DNA from: Nannobrachium achirus
Lineage: Eukaryota > Chordata > Actinopteri > Myctophiformes > Myctophidae
DNA: 64,000 bases
Reading direction: 5' to 3'
NCBI GenBank assembly: GCA_963921795.1
Contig: OY997661.1
Span: forward strand, 33,291,103-33,355,102
Shown here: piece by piece, positions 12,826-24,606 of the stretch
How positions within the stretch are numbered: the stretch's first letter is position 1
Layout: every line of letters begins with the position of its first letter
The notes under the pieces: model-generated
What the model saw: the letters and a program-made list of their open reading frames with translations, nothing else
Database searches by the model: none
What the model was told of the DNA's origin: nothing
Position numbers and translations under genes: made by a program

Positions 12826-13388
12826 CAGGGGCGTCACAAGGGGTGGGGGGGAAAGTGGGACTGAGGGCCCAAGGTGGGGCCTTAATTATTTAGCTATTGA
12901 AAAATAGCAGATCTACAAGCTCAGCGAGGCACTCGGGTGCCGCGCTGTGAGCTTGTAGATCTGCTATTTTTGAAAAGTCATGAAAATGTGTGCAAATCTT
13001 TGAATATATTTGTTTTTTAAGGGAACATTTGTAACTAAAATTTTGCTTCTGGGGGGGGGAACGAAATATTTTGAGATGGGGTCCATGGCCAAATACATGT
13101 AATTTTGGGGGTCCTTCACATGAAAAGGTTTGAGCATCAACGACATAGAAACATAGTTTTTCAAAGACTTTTTCACGATTTTTCAAAAATAGCAGATCTA
13201 CAATCACAGCGAGTGCCACGGTGCGGAGTTTGTATACCTGCTATTTTTCAATAGTTAAAGCACAAAATAATGCAAAATAATGCGCTCCCAGTCTACATGG
13301 GTTAAACCCCCTCCCCCTATGATGAACATTCATGGGGGGCCCGCAGTGAATCCTTGTACCCAGGGCCCAGACCCACACCACACCCCTG
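12826..13388. mobile_element. hAT-like element, family C, carrying family B
   Basis: CAGGGGCGTCAC start, GGTGTGGTGTGGG-type right part ending ACCCCTG, flanks GCAGCAGG/GCAGCAGC (7 of 8). A TTAA-bounded family B copy lies at 12882-13305 with palindromes at 12899-12971 and 13185-13247. Confidence 0.75.
12899..12971. repeat. Recurrent palindrome (family B in C)
   Basis: AAAATAGCAGATCTACAAGC left and full complement right; the left inner stem has lost a few bases relative to the right. Confidence 0.85.
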
Positions 13389-13496
13389 GCAGCAGCGGCC
13401 TTGTCTAGGATGGTGGATCATCAATATTCCATAACAAGACTTTCTCAGGACAATTTGTTCCTTTCGCGTTTCCTCATACAGACAGACTCCTGAGTG

Positions 13497-14200
13497 AGTC
13501 TTCCACTGCCACTGGGGTGATATATTTAACTGGTTCTCAACCTGTGTGTCCGGAACCCACAGGGGGGTCCCCAAATTATTTTGGGGAGACCCTGGATGAT
13601 TTGCTAAATGTGCAACGTTGTTTTCTCACTCAACAGTAATAACGTTTAAGTGTATAGAGGGTACATTTCTAAAGTGACAATTTAATGACTTTTTAATACT
13701 TCTAAAATGACAAATTAACCACCGGCCAAATCGTCAAATATTAGAGGCAAGTAGATCTGCTATCACAATAGAACCGTGTTATACAAAATGTAATGCCTCA
13801 ACTCTCAGTGCTCGTCAGGGTGATCGGGTGGTCCCCAGTTATTATTTTCGCGGCCTGAAAAGGTTGAGAACCACTGATATATTTGACAAGGTGTATATTT
13901 CTAAGATATGGCATAGGTGTGGAGACCATTGGTATGCAGTAAAACACTGGTAAAAAATGTCCTTCAGGGCACTTTGAGGGGGTTCCCCGGCTAAATGGCA
14001 GACTAAATTACTCACAAACAAGTGAGACTTCAACTGCCACTGGGGTGATATATTTGACAAGGTGTATATTTCTAAGTCTCTAAGATATGGAAATAGTCTC
14101 AGGACGTTCAGGTGTGGAGAACGTTGGTATGCACTATGCAGTAAAACACAGGGGAGTCCTCCGGGGGTCCTTGAGGGGGTTCCCCGGCAAAACGACTGAA
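13497..14200. repeat. Tandem duplication; first unit interrupted by a hAT
   Basis: CTGCCACTGGGGTGATATAT, GACAAGGTGTATATTTCTAA and the GAGGGGGTTCCCCGGC block occur in both units (from about 13497 and 14029). The first unit holds the family A insertion; the second is uninterrupted and shows the empty site. Confidence 0.8.
13528..13875. mobile_element. Buster-type hAT MITE, family A
   Basis: CTGGTTCTCAACC and GGTTGAGAACCACTG termini with perfect 8-bp duplications ATATATTT (13520-13527 and 13876-13883), confirmed by the uninterrupted tandem unit. Its palindrome is reduced to a half (13745-13768). Confidence 0.9.
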
Positions 14201-14352
14201 TAGTTAAGAAACAAACAGACCCAGAGGGGTCCATTTTCTTGTCAGTATTTATTGAAACGGGGGGGGGAAGCAAAGGAGAAAAGGAAAAAAATAAAGAAAA
14301 GGGCAGCCATCTTGAGATGAAGCATCTCATTTTTTGAGAGGTTCCCATAGAC

Positions 14353-14694
14353 CAGGGATGTCAAACTCAAATAGAAGGTGGGCCAAAATAAACAAAATGT
14401 TCGAGGGCCGAGTTTGCGTCTCTATGATCCTCCCCAATCACTGCTTTCATATAGTAAAATGAGAAAGTAAATCAAATCCACTCAGAAGACACACAGTACA
14501 TGTACTCTGCCTCCCACCTGGCTTGAAAACTCCTGCACTTGCAGTGCATTGTGGGACTTGTAGTATTATGATGGTGTACGTGTGCAATATACCAGCGGGC
14601 CAGTTCTAATAGTAATTAAATATCATCCCGTGGGCCAAAGTTAATTCATTTACGGGCCTGATTTGGCCACCGGGCCTTGAGTTTGACCTATATG
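14353..14694. mobile_element. Buster-type hAT MITE, family X
   Basis: CAGGGATGTCAAACTCAA start, TTGAGTTTGACCTATATG end, perfect duplications CCATAGAC (14345-14352 and 14695-14702). Confidence 0.9.
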
Positions 14695-14758
14695 CCATAG
14701 ACTAAAATAATAATAATAATAAAAACATACCATAGTTACATAGGGAAAATATTGATAG

Positions 14759-14895
14759 TCTGACGTTCCATTAGTCCGACGGTGGTTAGGGTTAGGTTTA
14801 GGCATAGTTTTACTGAGGTTATGTACCGTGGGACTAATGGGAAGGTACCGTGGGACTAATGGGACGTCAGAACAATGGCACGTCGGGACAACGCT
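14759..14895. mobile_element. Family J MITE
   Basis: CTGACGTTCCATTAGTCC at the left pairs with GGACTAATGGGACGTCAG-type sequence at the right. The interior GGTTAGGGTTAGGTTTAGGC is the complement of that at 6568. Confidence 0.55.
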
Positions 14896-15759
14896 ACCCT
14901 CTATATACAGTACAAGTATACAAAATAAATACATTCACACACCCACTCTCACGCACCCAAAGCATCAACTATAGCACAACAAAAAATGAAAGTAGCGTTA
15001 TACAATGACCTGGATGTAGTTAATAACGATAGGTCAAATCAAATACATTAGTGCAGTCTTCTAAGTACGTATAAGTATGTGCTTTACAGACAATTTAAAC
15101 GCATAAACAGGTTGTTTCGAGATTTGAATATAAGTTAGTCCTGAAAGAATTCGATTCCATTTTGTACACCCACTGAGTAGGCTAAAATGAACAGAGGGTT
15201 TTACTGTGAGAGGTAAAAACGTACTAAAATAGGGGTCCTTGGCCTAATGCATATATCGAACTGTGGGTCCTTCAAATGAGTAGAATGCTCTCATTGTGAA
15301 ATGACTACAGAGGATCTTGGTGCTTTTGAAGGGGGACTGCGCCCGGTCCATTCATTGTGCCAGTTTGAGACAGAGAAGCCATTTCCACTGTGTGAGAACA
15401 CAGCGTTTCAGGCCAGTGCTTTCCCAAGGCTTGGGTGATGTGATGTTATGTAAAGAACCATGGGATTGCAAAGACGGGCGCTATTCATGAGCCGTCGCTG
15501 CCACCTTGTGGCGGAGTCGAGGTATAGCCATGTTGGAGCGCTTGAGTTTAAAAGCAGAGCCCAAACACATCATCAGGCCTATTCAAACTAGCTTCAAGTA
15601 ACAGGACAGGTCTAACAGAGCAGCTGGCACGCACAAAAAGCCTCCCACGGAACTGCCAACGCACAACAAACACCTTTGCCAGGAATTAAAAGGGGTATTT
15701 TCACCCATAAGAGCCTTCAGAGTTAACGATTCTCCATGTTCAATTTCACTAAGTGTGTT

Positions 15760-16226
<467 letters not shown>

Positions 16227-16570
16227 CCCAAACCGTGTGCCGGGCTACACTGGTGTGCTGTGAGACGTCGATACTGGCGAGCGATACCGGAGTACAAGAG
16301 CAATAACAAGACTATCCGTTCATTTTCACTGAGCTGCGCTTGCAGGAACTACAGTATACTGTATATACAGTGAGGGTCATCTGGGTGACATCACAGCCTA
16401 AGTCAACCAGTGACTTTCATGTGTGCCTGCGTGGCAGCTCAGACAGGCAGGCAGTGGCACAGACCATAATATGCTCTCCTTGGAGCCACATGGACCTGTG
16501 GTTGAACCCGACTCCCGTCTTGTCGCATCTCCTCTCTCTTTCCTTAGTTTCCTGTCTCTACAGTCTACAC

Positions 16571-17354
16571 CAGGTGTGTCCAAACTGTGGCCAGACTAGG
16601 GGTGGGCGATATGGTGATAAATATCGTTGAGAGTCGATACAATGTCTCCACGATATTGCTTTTCAGAGATATTGTATATATCGTGATACAATGAGGGAGC
16701 TTTATAAAAAATCCTGTTGAATTGTTAATACAAAGATTCATTGCAATGTCAAAGTCTCCCCTTAACTCTGACAGTATACAAATGAAACCAAATGGACCCT
16801 TCGGGGTCCATTTGGTTTCATTTCTATACTGTCAGAGTTTCATTGTAAGGGTCAATTTAGACCTCTCAAAGGGAACTTTTTCCTTTAGTTTAGGTGGTTG
16901 TACTGTTAAGTAACTTGAAAATAAATAACCATAAAAACCAACATGAAATAGAATCGTGATAAGATCGTGCATCGTGATACAGCTTGGAAAAATACTGTGA
17001 TATTGTATTTTTCCATATCGCCCACCCCTAGTCCAGACTATCTCTCCAGACAAAATGTACTTTCGTTCGGACCATCACAAAGTCACCTTGTTTGTGCTCT
17101 GAACAAAGCACAAAACAACTCACATTACCAAATGTAACCAGACCTGCAAGGTAGCAAACACAACAAAAGAGCCTTTCTTTGACTCCTTCAGAATGAGACA
17201 ACAGGGAACAATGAATCCTTACCAATTATACTATAACATATTCTTGTTTGATGGTGCTGGCGGGCCGTTTATGGTAGGAATGAAGCTGGGGGCCGTACAA
17301 AATCTGTCATCGGGACTCATTTTGGCCTCCCAGGCTACACTTTGGACACCCCTG
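16571..17354. mobile_element. Buster-type hAT, family O, with nested family F
   Basis: CAGGTGTGTCCAAACTGTGG start, CTTTGGACACCCCTG end, perfect duplications GTCTACAC (16563-16570 and 17355-17362). Interrupted by F at 16597-17030. Confidence 0.9.
16597..17030. mobile_element. hAT-like MITE, family F, nested in O
   Basis: TAGGGGTGGGCGATAT and ATATCGCCCACCCCTA termini; flanks GGCCAGAC/GTCCAGAC (7 of 8). A near-perfect palindrome with 36-bp arms and a TTCG-like loop lies at its centre (16764-16839, one mismatch). Confidence 0.9.
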
Positions 17355-17362
17355 GTCTACAC

Positions 17363-18020
17363 TCTTGTAAATGAAGAATACAGCATAAAAAACGGCAACA
17401 AATTATTTCTCAAGATAAATTAGGATAATAGTTGGTGCAAGATAACATATTTTGTAGTTTTGGGGATACCAGTGAGGTTAACACATCGGGTGCCCCTGGA
17501 TTGAGCCCCATTTATCCCCTCTCGCTGCCCAGGCCCACCACCATTGTATTGAATCCGGCCCTGCTGCGTCAATGCATGCGTCATGACGTCACTTGGTCAC
17601 ATGACCGCAGACAGGATGTTGTTGTGTAACTTTCTGTATGGACCAGTGTTGATCATAACTGTTCATTGCCGATCAAAATTTGGACATTTTGCCGCACCCC
17701 GCCACAGTTTTAGCCATAAAACAAACATCAGAGATAAAGATGGGGAAATGCATTGGAGTATACGGAGAAAAACGGCCGCGCGATGCTCTCAGCGTCGACT
17801 CGAAGCGACCAGCGGCTAATGGGCTGCATCCAGGCGTAGCCCCGACCTAACGGTGAGATTTAAAGTTAATACTGTAAATACAGTAAACACGTCAAAACGT
17901 TGTGGGCCTCCAGTGACATCAAAGAGTTTGACGCGTGGGCACCCGGTGAGTTAAGATGAGCTCTACTAACAGTGTGGCTTCTTATTTGGATCTTTTACGT
18001 CATATGGTCAGTCTAGTGGA
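17363..18020. other. No recognised feature
   Basis: Mixed sequence; GTGCCCCTGGATTGAGCC near 17480 hints at an old hAT end but no partner was found. Confidence 0.4.
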
Positions 18021-18021
18021 G

Positions 18022-18212
18022 CGGGGAGTGGATCAGGAGGTAGAGCGGAAGGTTCCCGGTTCGATCCTGGGCTACCCTGTGTTAATGTCGAAGTGTCCTT
18101 GAGCAAGACACTGAACCCCTAACTGCTCCTGATGAGCAGGTTGGTTGGTGCATGGTTTCCTCTGCCATCGATGAATGTAAAGTGCATTGGATAAAGATGT
18201 TATATTACAAAA
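18022..18212 (+). mobile_element. tRNA-derived SINE (truncated head)
   Basis: GGTAGAGCGG remnant, B box GGTTCGATCCTGGG, then the widespread fish body TGTCCTTGAGCAAGACACTG, AACCCCTAACTGCTCCTGAT and a GTGCATTGGATAAAG tail. Confidence 0.75.
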
Positions 18213-18841
18213 GCTCCATTTTAGCATTGTTATAAATGAGCAAAGTCTCAGCCCAATTTCAGTCCATCCATTGCCTTCCAGTACAATATGAAAGTTCCGA
18301 AAAGCAAAAGAATCGTCCGAACTGAATTCCATGGCCTACTGGAACTGTGAAGAAAATTGACACTGAGCAGCAGACCAGTTGTTTGGGACATTAGTGCTAG
18401 ACAGTCCCAGCTCGGCCCCTATGTGCCATGCCGTTAAAAACAAGTCAAAAGACATTTAACCACTCCTCTACAGCGGAATGAAAGAGAACTCTACCTACGA
18501 TTCTGTGTTAAACCTGACCGTACAACGTCAGTGCAAGTGCAACACCTCTGACAGACAATTACATCAGGGGCTTATCATACAGAGGAACACGTGACGGTAC
18601 TCCTATAGACCGTTCCTACACAAACATGTCTGTACCAGGTTGGAGCTAACTACCTGGGGATCGGAATGCCTGTCAGAAACTACACACCACCACATGTTGG
18701 AGCAGAGTCAGGCCTCACAACAAGAGATGGGACGTTCGCCAACGAATCGAGTCTTTTGAACGGCTCTTTGAAATGAACGATGGGATCCGGTTCGCAGTTT
18801 AGGGATCCGTCTCTTTCTTTCTTTCTTTTTTTTTTTTTTTG

Positions 18842-19250
18842 ATGAGGGGGAGTCAATTCTTTACTTAAGTAAAAGTATCAATACTTCAATGTAGAAATAC
18901 TGTTACTGCAAGTAAAAGTAAAATGTTTGTTGAGTAAAAGTACAAAAGTATTGAAATGTACTTAAAATACCAATAGTACAAAGTAGTCATTATGCAGAAT
19001 GTCCCATTTCACAGGTTCTCCAATTAATAAAATGAAGGAAAAACAATTGAAAATAGCAGATCTACAAGCTCACAATGAGTCGCAATGCGACGCAAAGCTC
19101 ACAATGCGTCGCAATGCGACACATTGTGAGCTTGTAGATCGGCTATTTTCAAATGGTGGAAATGTATATATATATGGCCGAAATGTATAGGGTTGAAGTG
19201 ATTTGTAACTATAAACAAAATCGACAAAGTAACTATAGTAACTAAAATGA
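18842..19250. mobile_element. Family G repeat nested in P
   Basis: TTTACTTAAGTAAAAGTA start and a body matching 541-780 and 12258-12500. It contains the longest palindrome copy (19047-19152). Confidence 0.55.
19047..19152. repeat. Recurrent palindrome, enlarged copy
   Basis: TTGAAAATAGCAGATCTACA left and complement right. The centre holds a duplicated AGCTCACAATG and GTCGCAATGCGAC, so the hairpin has an extra inner stem. Confidence 0.85.
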
Positions 19251-19619
19251 GTCTTTTTGAACGGCTCTTTGAGAGGAACGGATCCCAGAGATCCGGGCTC
19301 ACTTCAAAGAGCCATGAATCCCATCTCCAGGCCTCACACGGCGAGCCCACCATGCGCCCTGAGAATCACGTTGAGCCAGTATCCCGAGGTCTCCGGGTTC
19401 AACTGCACAAAAGCAAAAACAACCTTAGATCAATACGACTTTTGGCCCGCGTTCAGACGAAGAATATGTCGGCAAAGTTATGCTTTCCTGTTTTCCCGTC
19501 CTCTTGCTCTTCTGTCTATTGACAATAGACGGGAGGAGGGCGAGATCATTCAATAGCCTTTTTGACAATGTGCGTGGGCTGAAACCCTAAGAGTAAACGT
19601 TCTCACAGTAGCCTTTCAC

Positions 19620-20400
19620 AGGGGTACATGTGTGGGCCCGGCTGTCAGGGGACCAGTGTGAGTTAAAGGCCAGGCTAGTTCAGTTATATCACCCGCAGGC
19701 TCAACTAAGGATTCACACTCTTTGACCGGAGTCCCCCAGGGGCAGAGATGGACCGATTGCAAAATTCTTGGCCGATACCGATCCACCGGTTTCATGAAGG
19801 TCTGACCTGCCAAAACCGATTTTTCCGATACCGATTTCTTTAGCTAAGAACTAGAAAATAGGGTTGTTCCAATACCCTTTTTTCAGGCCAAGTAGGCCTA
19901 CAAGACATACTTCAATTTGAGTACCAATAAGCTAGAAGAACACTAATGCCAAATCAATCACAATAGTACAATATCCAAAATCACAGACAATATCCAGTCT
20001 AATATGACCGTCTGGACTAGGCAGGAGGAAAGCAGGTGACGCATGCTTTTTCCCCCCTTCTTTTTGGAGACGACATTGACACAGGATTATGGAATATATC
20101 CATACATTGCAAAGGTAATCAGCACCATCTGTATTCTGTAGGCTGCCACTAAGTAGACTGGCTGCTACTTGCTAATGTTTACTTTAGTCACAGGACCAGA
20201 GCATCATGCTGTGCTGTGCCATTGACAATCTGCATAAAACCGGTATTTATGTCAGTGACCTGCCGGTCACCGATTCGGCCGGTTTGATATAATACCTGCC
20301 GATTTTTGATATTGGCCGATACCGATGTCCATCCCTACCCAGGGGTCTATACTAGGACCCCTCCTTTGTTTACAGGACATCTACAATGCGTCGCAAACAC
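19620..20400 (+). pseudogene. LINE reverse transcriptase fragment split by family Q
   Basis: Reading across the Q insertion gives GVPQGSILGPLL, the RT motif of L2/CR1/Rex-type LINEs, with SPAGSTKDSHSLT before it. The TSD CCCAGGGG falls in the codons for P-Q-G. Only about 45 codons are recognisable. Confidence 0.65.
19743..20337. mobile_element. hAT-like element, family Q
   Basis: CAGAGATGGACCGATT start and ACCGATGTCCATCCCTA end; perfect duplications CCCAGGGG (19735-19742 and 20338-20345). Interior rich in CCGATACCGAT motifs in both orientations. Confidence 0.9.
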
Positions 20401-20670
20401 ACGATGAGCTTGTAGATCTCCTATTGCTTGTAGATCTCCTACCGAGTGCCACGCTGCGATCTTGAAGTCTTTGAATATTTTGACCCGATTCTATAAATGT
20501 CTCCTAAATCCCTCTAAGGTTTTTGAAAAACACATGTTTCCATGTCAGTGGTTACTGTTTCATGTCAAGGTCCCCCAAAATTGTATGTATTTTGCCGTGG
20601 ACCCCCCCCCATCTCAAAACATGTTGTTCCAGGGACCCCCAGAAGCAAAGATTTGAGTTCAATGGTTCGT
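20380..20670. mobile_element. Family B fragment with scrambled palindromes
   Basis: Two GCTTGTAGATCTCCTA half-arms, the TATTTTGACCCGATTCTATAA block and the GGGACCCCCAGAAGCAAAGA block of family B. Confidence 0.6.
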
Positions 20671-21185
20671 TATAACGCTTATTACACACCTAATAAAGAA
20701 ATGCATTAATTGAAGTTTAACAAATATTGTATTGATTCAAAAATTATTTAATTTCTTCCGCAAGAAGAAAACAGTCCATTAGTTTCCACATTTGACACAG
20801 GCTGTTTTATTTTGTCCTTGTGTACATAAGGGTAAAATTTACTTTTGTTGCGAATGAGCTGATTGCTATTGCTTCTATTGAGAAATAACAGACCGCAGAA
20901 TGCTGTGATGAAACCATCAGAACCGAGCATTCAACCAAGCTGGGTAATAAACGGCATCGATGCACCACCATGCTCAATTTGGAAAATCAGGGGGGATAAA
21001 CAGTCAGGAAGTGAGTTAAGTTGGCTTGAGGGGAGCTTTAGTCACTTAGAATGATATCTCTCATTTATAGTTTCCACAAAGAATACATGCCTATGCAATA
21101 GCTAATCGATTTAATTGATAAATACATAAAAGAATCATTAAAGATTAAAAAAACTCAGCAGATGTAAAACCTCACATGTCGCATC
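20671..21185. other. No recognised feature
   Basis: AT-rich sequence. TTATTAAGATTGATGCGACA-like remnants near 21180 may be a palindrome arm. Confidence 0.4.
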
Positions 21186-21645
21186 AATCTTATAGATCAG
21201 CAATTTTTGCTAATTTCTTCCTCGGCCTAGTGGGAATGTGCTTGCAAAATTTCATGGAAATCGCACTCAGTGTTAATGATTTGAGCCATTTTGCTCAAAA
21301 GGGAGCACTTTTGCAAACTTTGGAAGCCAATCTTAGCTAATCAGGATGGAATATGAAAAATCTGAATGACCCGTATACCGATTTACGTGATCTTTGGACA
21401 AAATAGGCGTACTGTCCCAAAATGTGTCTTACACAAATCCGCCTCCTGGTGGCACTCTAACAGGCCCATGTGAAAAATTGAGGGCAGAGGTTCTACTCTG
21501 GCACACGGGGATTGTGCTTGCACAGTTCCGCTGCCATCGTGCCAACAAAGCCAGAGTTTAGCTGTCCACAGACACACGGACACGCACGCACGTGGACGGA
21601 CCGGGTGCAAAAGATAGTCTCCCCATGCCTTTCGGCCTGGCGGAG
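21186..21645 (+). mobile_element. Family R repeat
   Basis: Shares blocks such as AGCCAATCTTAGCTAATCAG, CGCCTCCTGGTGGCACTCTA and a GACGGACC-rich end followed by CTTTCGGCCTGGCGGAGACA with 29118 and 59985. A dispersed fish repeat of unknown class. Confidence 0.6.
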
Positions 21646-22003
21646 ACAATAAGATAATATTTGCAGCCCTAGTGTAGAATACTGTCTGGCAGGCTGGTCT
21701 AGTACTTATTAAGCGGAACCAACAGAGCAAGCCACAAACTAAGTTACTGGTTCAATACTCACTACAGCAGCCATATGCGAGCTGTAAATGAGTGCCAAGC
21801 AGCAAATGACATCATGACAAAGTATTTGCATACTGGTTAAACAGTCCAAGATCCGGTGTAGTCATGTTGATGCAAGATTCAAAAAGCACAGTAAAGTTTG
21901 TCAACAGCAATGATCGTAAATACCACGCCCAGGGATGAAAAGTTGACGCTGAGATGACTTGAATATAGAGAAATGAAAAGAGGGGTGGAGGGGATGACAG
22001 GTG

Positions 22004-22101
22004 CAGGGGTGTCGCACCACATTCTGGGCCCTGGGTACAAGGATTCACTCACATTTTGTGCTTTAGCTATTGAAAAAATCGAACCTCTGTTCGAAGTGGA
22101 G

Positions 22102-22168
<67 letters not shown>

Positions 22169-22773
22169 TCTGGCCTGGCCTGAACAACAGCGCCCTCGTG
22201 TGGTCACAAAAGGTCCTGTTCAAACTCAACGGGACAGTTCTCACTTGATGGTGAGGACAGTTCTCACTTGACGGTGAGGACACACATTGCTGCCTATGGG
22301 GAGCTCTGTTCCACACAGCTCCAAAAAAGCAGATATACAAGCTTGTAGATCTTGCTATTTTTGAAAAATCGTGAAAATTTGTGCAAGTCTGAATATTTCA
22401 AAGTTTTTTGAAAAACCTAAGTTACTATGTCAGTGGTGCTCAAACTTTTTCATGTGAAGGACCCTCAAAATGATATGTATTTGGCCACAAACCCCCATCT
22501 CAAAATATTTAGTTACAGGGACCCCCTAGAAGCAAAATTTTAGTTACAAATGTTCGCTTAAAAAATACATATATTCAAAGATTTGCACACGTTTTCACGA
22601 CTTTTCAAAAATAGCAGATCTACAAGCTCGCAGTGCCGCGCTGTGAGCTTGTATATCTGCTATTTGTCAATAGTTAAAGTATAAAATAATTAAGGCCCCC
22701 TCCCCCCCACATACACACACACCTTGGGCCCTAGTAACTCAGTCCCACTTTCCTCCCCATTGTGACACCCCTG
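22004..22773. mobile_element. hAT-like element, family C, with family B and a TG array
   Basis: CAGGGGTGTCGCACC start and ATTGTGACACCCCTG end; flanks GACAGGTG/GATAGGTG (7 of 8). It contains (TG)n at 22105-22163, a core-deleted palindrome (22324-22362) and another palindrome (22606-22668). Confidence 0.75.
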
Positions 22774-22781
22774 GATAGGTG

Positions 22782-23017
22782 TACAGTATAAACGCCTCAC
22801 TGATTGTTATGAGGGGAGGAGATACAGGAGGAGTTTCTATCAGAAAAGATTGATGTCAGGTGAGCAGGCAAGGAGTTATCAGTTGATCAGGTTTACAGTG
22901 GAGGACTTGTTATCAGATGAGATTGAAGTCAAGAGATTGTGGGAGGAGACATTATACGGTGAGATTGTTATCAGGTGTGGTCGTCTCACGGTTACAATAT
23001 CTAGCAACATAACTCAT
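22782..23017. other. No recognised feature
   Basis: Purine-rich short-motif sequence (GAGGAG and AGATTG runs) between two elements. Confidence 0.4.
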
Positions 23018-23468
23018 TGCGTTTATATGCACAGATGTATTCCACTTATATTCAGAATGACTGCTCATTCAGAATAGAAATGCTCATATAAACGTTTAGG
23101 AATGGCCATTCCGGTCTGACCGGAATGCATTTTCATTCTGGTCTGAAGGGGTGGTATATGCCGCTTCAATCGGGATACATTTGTCATATAAACGCTCCAT
23201 TCTGAATGAACTGCTGTCTGGAATAAATGAAGTATGTTGCACCGAGTACCCCCCCCTTCCACCCCCCACCCCCACCCTACCCTTCTCCGACCTGAAGTAT
23301 ACTGAAGTACACATGCCCACAGTTCTATTCCGAATGAATCCTTTGGTCATGTAAACGACTGTGGAATGAGGGATACTTGTATTCAGGTCCCATGTAAACG
23401 TTTGGGTATGAAGCTCTATTCTGAATAAGTTCACTCTGAATGCCATTCTGAATGTGCATATAAACGCA
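23018..23468. mobile_element. Family DD MITE with TATAAACG terminal repeats
   Basis: TGCGTTTATATGCA and TGCATATAAACGCA at the ends; several internal CATATAAACG/CGTTTACATG and CATTCTGAAT motifs in both orientations. Class uncertain. Confidence 0.65.
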
Positions 23469-23639
23469 CCCATTGTTTCAGTCTGAGTCTGTGCACCTGT
23501 AGTTCATTAAACCCCCCCCCCCCCCCTCAGAAGAGGAGGTATCATGTCTTTCAGTTGCAGAAAAAACAAACACGTTCTAGCTTTGGGATCAAATTAATCT
23601 CATGGTTCCCCAATCGATTTCATGTTCAAATAACCACGC

Positions 23640-23850
23640 TGGGGGGCGCCGACTGGCCTACCGTTCCAGGCGCATACCACTCTTGGCTCAGTGTAGCCTG
23701 ACAGCGTGTCGCTGGTTCGATTTCCCGTTCCCCGACCAACCTTTGCTTTGTGTCACTCCCCATCTCTCTTCCCATTTCCTGTCAGTCTACGGTACTGTCC
23801 TGTCAATAAAGGCATAACAAGCCCCAAAACATATCTTAAAAAAAAGATCC
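23640..23850 (+). mobile_element. tRNA-derived SINE
   Basis: Head CTGGCCTACCGTTCCAGGCG, B box GGTTCGATTTCCCG, body CCCATTTCCTGTCAGTCTAC and tail TGTCAATAAAGGCATAACAA; same family as 11605. Confidence 0.8.
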
Positions 23851-23889
23851 TTTGGAGAATAAACAATAAACCAATCCAATGTATGATTC

Positions 23890-23923
23890 TTGTGAGTTCA
23901 GCTGGACTCGGGTTTGAATCCAA

Positions 23924-23961
<38 letters not shown>

Positions 23962-24005
23962 ATTTGTTTGCCGTCTCTCTAGAATTTGCGGAATCTTGCG
24001 GTCGC
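23890..24005 (+). mobile_element. tRNA-like SINE fragment with CT array
   Basis: GGGTTTGAATCCAACTCTCC (B-box-like) followed by (CT)n at about 23930-23957 and TTTGCCGTCTC. Confidence 0.4.
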
Positions 24006-24532
24006 TGTGAATATTGTAATTATATTTATGGGTATATGACAGAGGTGCTAATTTGAGTGCAGTAGAAGATACACCAGCCCTTTAGATAAACTGATAGCCT
24101 GAAGGCTCTTAGCCGTTTGACAACAGCACCTGACCCAGCTGGCGGTCCCAAGAGGTCAAAACTATTCACCTGTATCCACACTGCAAGTTTATCCACCTGT
24201 GCAGTACATACAATTTGATCAAAATGTTCTACAAGCATCTCTTAGTTTTTATTCTAGCATAATGAGTGAATGTTAATGTTGTTCTACCAACTTGAAATAC
24301 AGCATTAAGGAATGCAGTATGTGAGCACCCGTAAAGGACTTAAAACTACAGTAACTAACCCCTAGGACCAAATGAAAACATGTGGCACTGCCACATTCCA
24401 GAGATCTTCGCTTCTCGTTGCCATAGAGGCAACACTGAGACCATTATAAAGTTTCAATAAATTTGCTGGGACAGACACACTCTGGAGAATGTTAAAGCTG
24501 CATTATGTAACTAACTTTTATGTCCTACCCCG

Positions 24533-24606
24533 GATTTGAACCTGTGTCTCCTGTGCAAGTGATGAACCCTTCATCACTGAGCTAATAGAGCCTGCCCGCT
24601 TGCTCA
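24533..24606 (-). pseudogene. tRNA-like sequence
   Basis: On the minus strand TAGCTCAGTGATGA (A-box-like) and GGTTCAAATCC (perfect B box) have tRNA spacing, but the acceptor and T stems do not pair well. Probably a SINE head or tRNA pseudogene rather than a working tRNA. Confidence 0.4.

Larger units (their letters stand above)
18720..19327. mobile_element. hAT-like element, family P, with nested family G
   Basis: AGAGATGGGACGTTCGCC left and GAATCCCATCTC right, interior GAACGGCTCTTTGA repeats; CAGGCCTCACA flanks both sides (18709-18719 and 19328-19338). Family G (about 18842-19250) splits it at GAGTCTTTTTGAACGGC. Confidence 0.75.

Noticed and set aside
24533-24606. Functional tRNA gene
   Set aside because: A and B boxes are present but acceptor and T stems do not pair, and a repeat-like tail follows.
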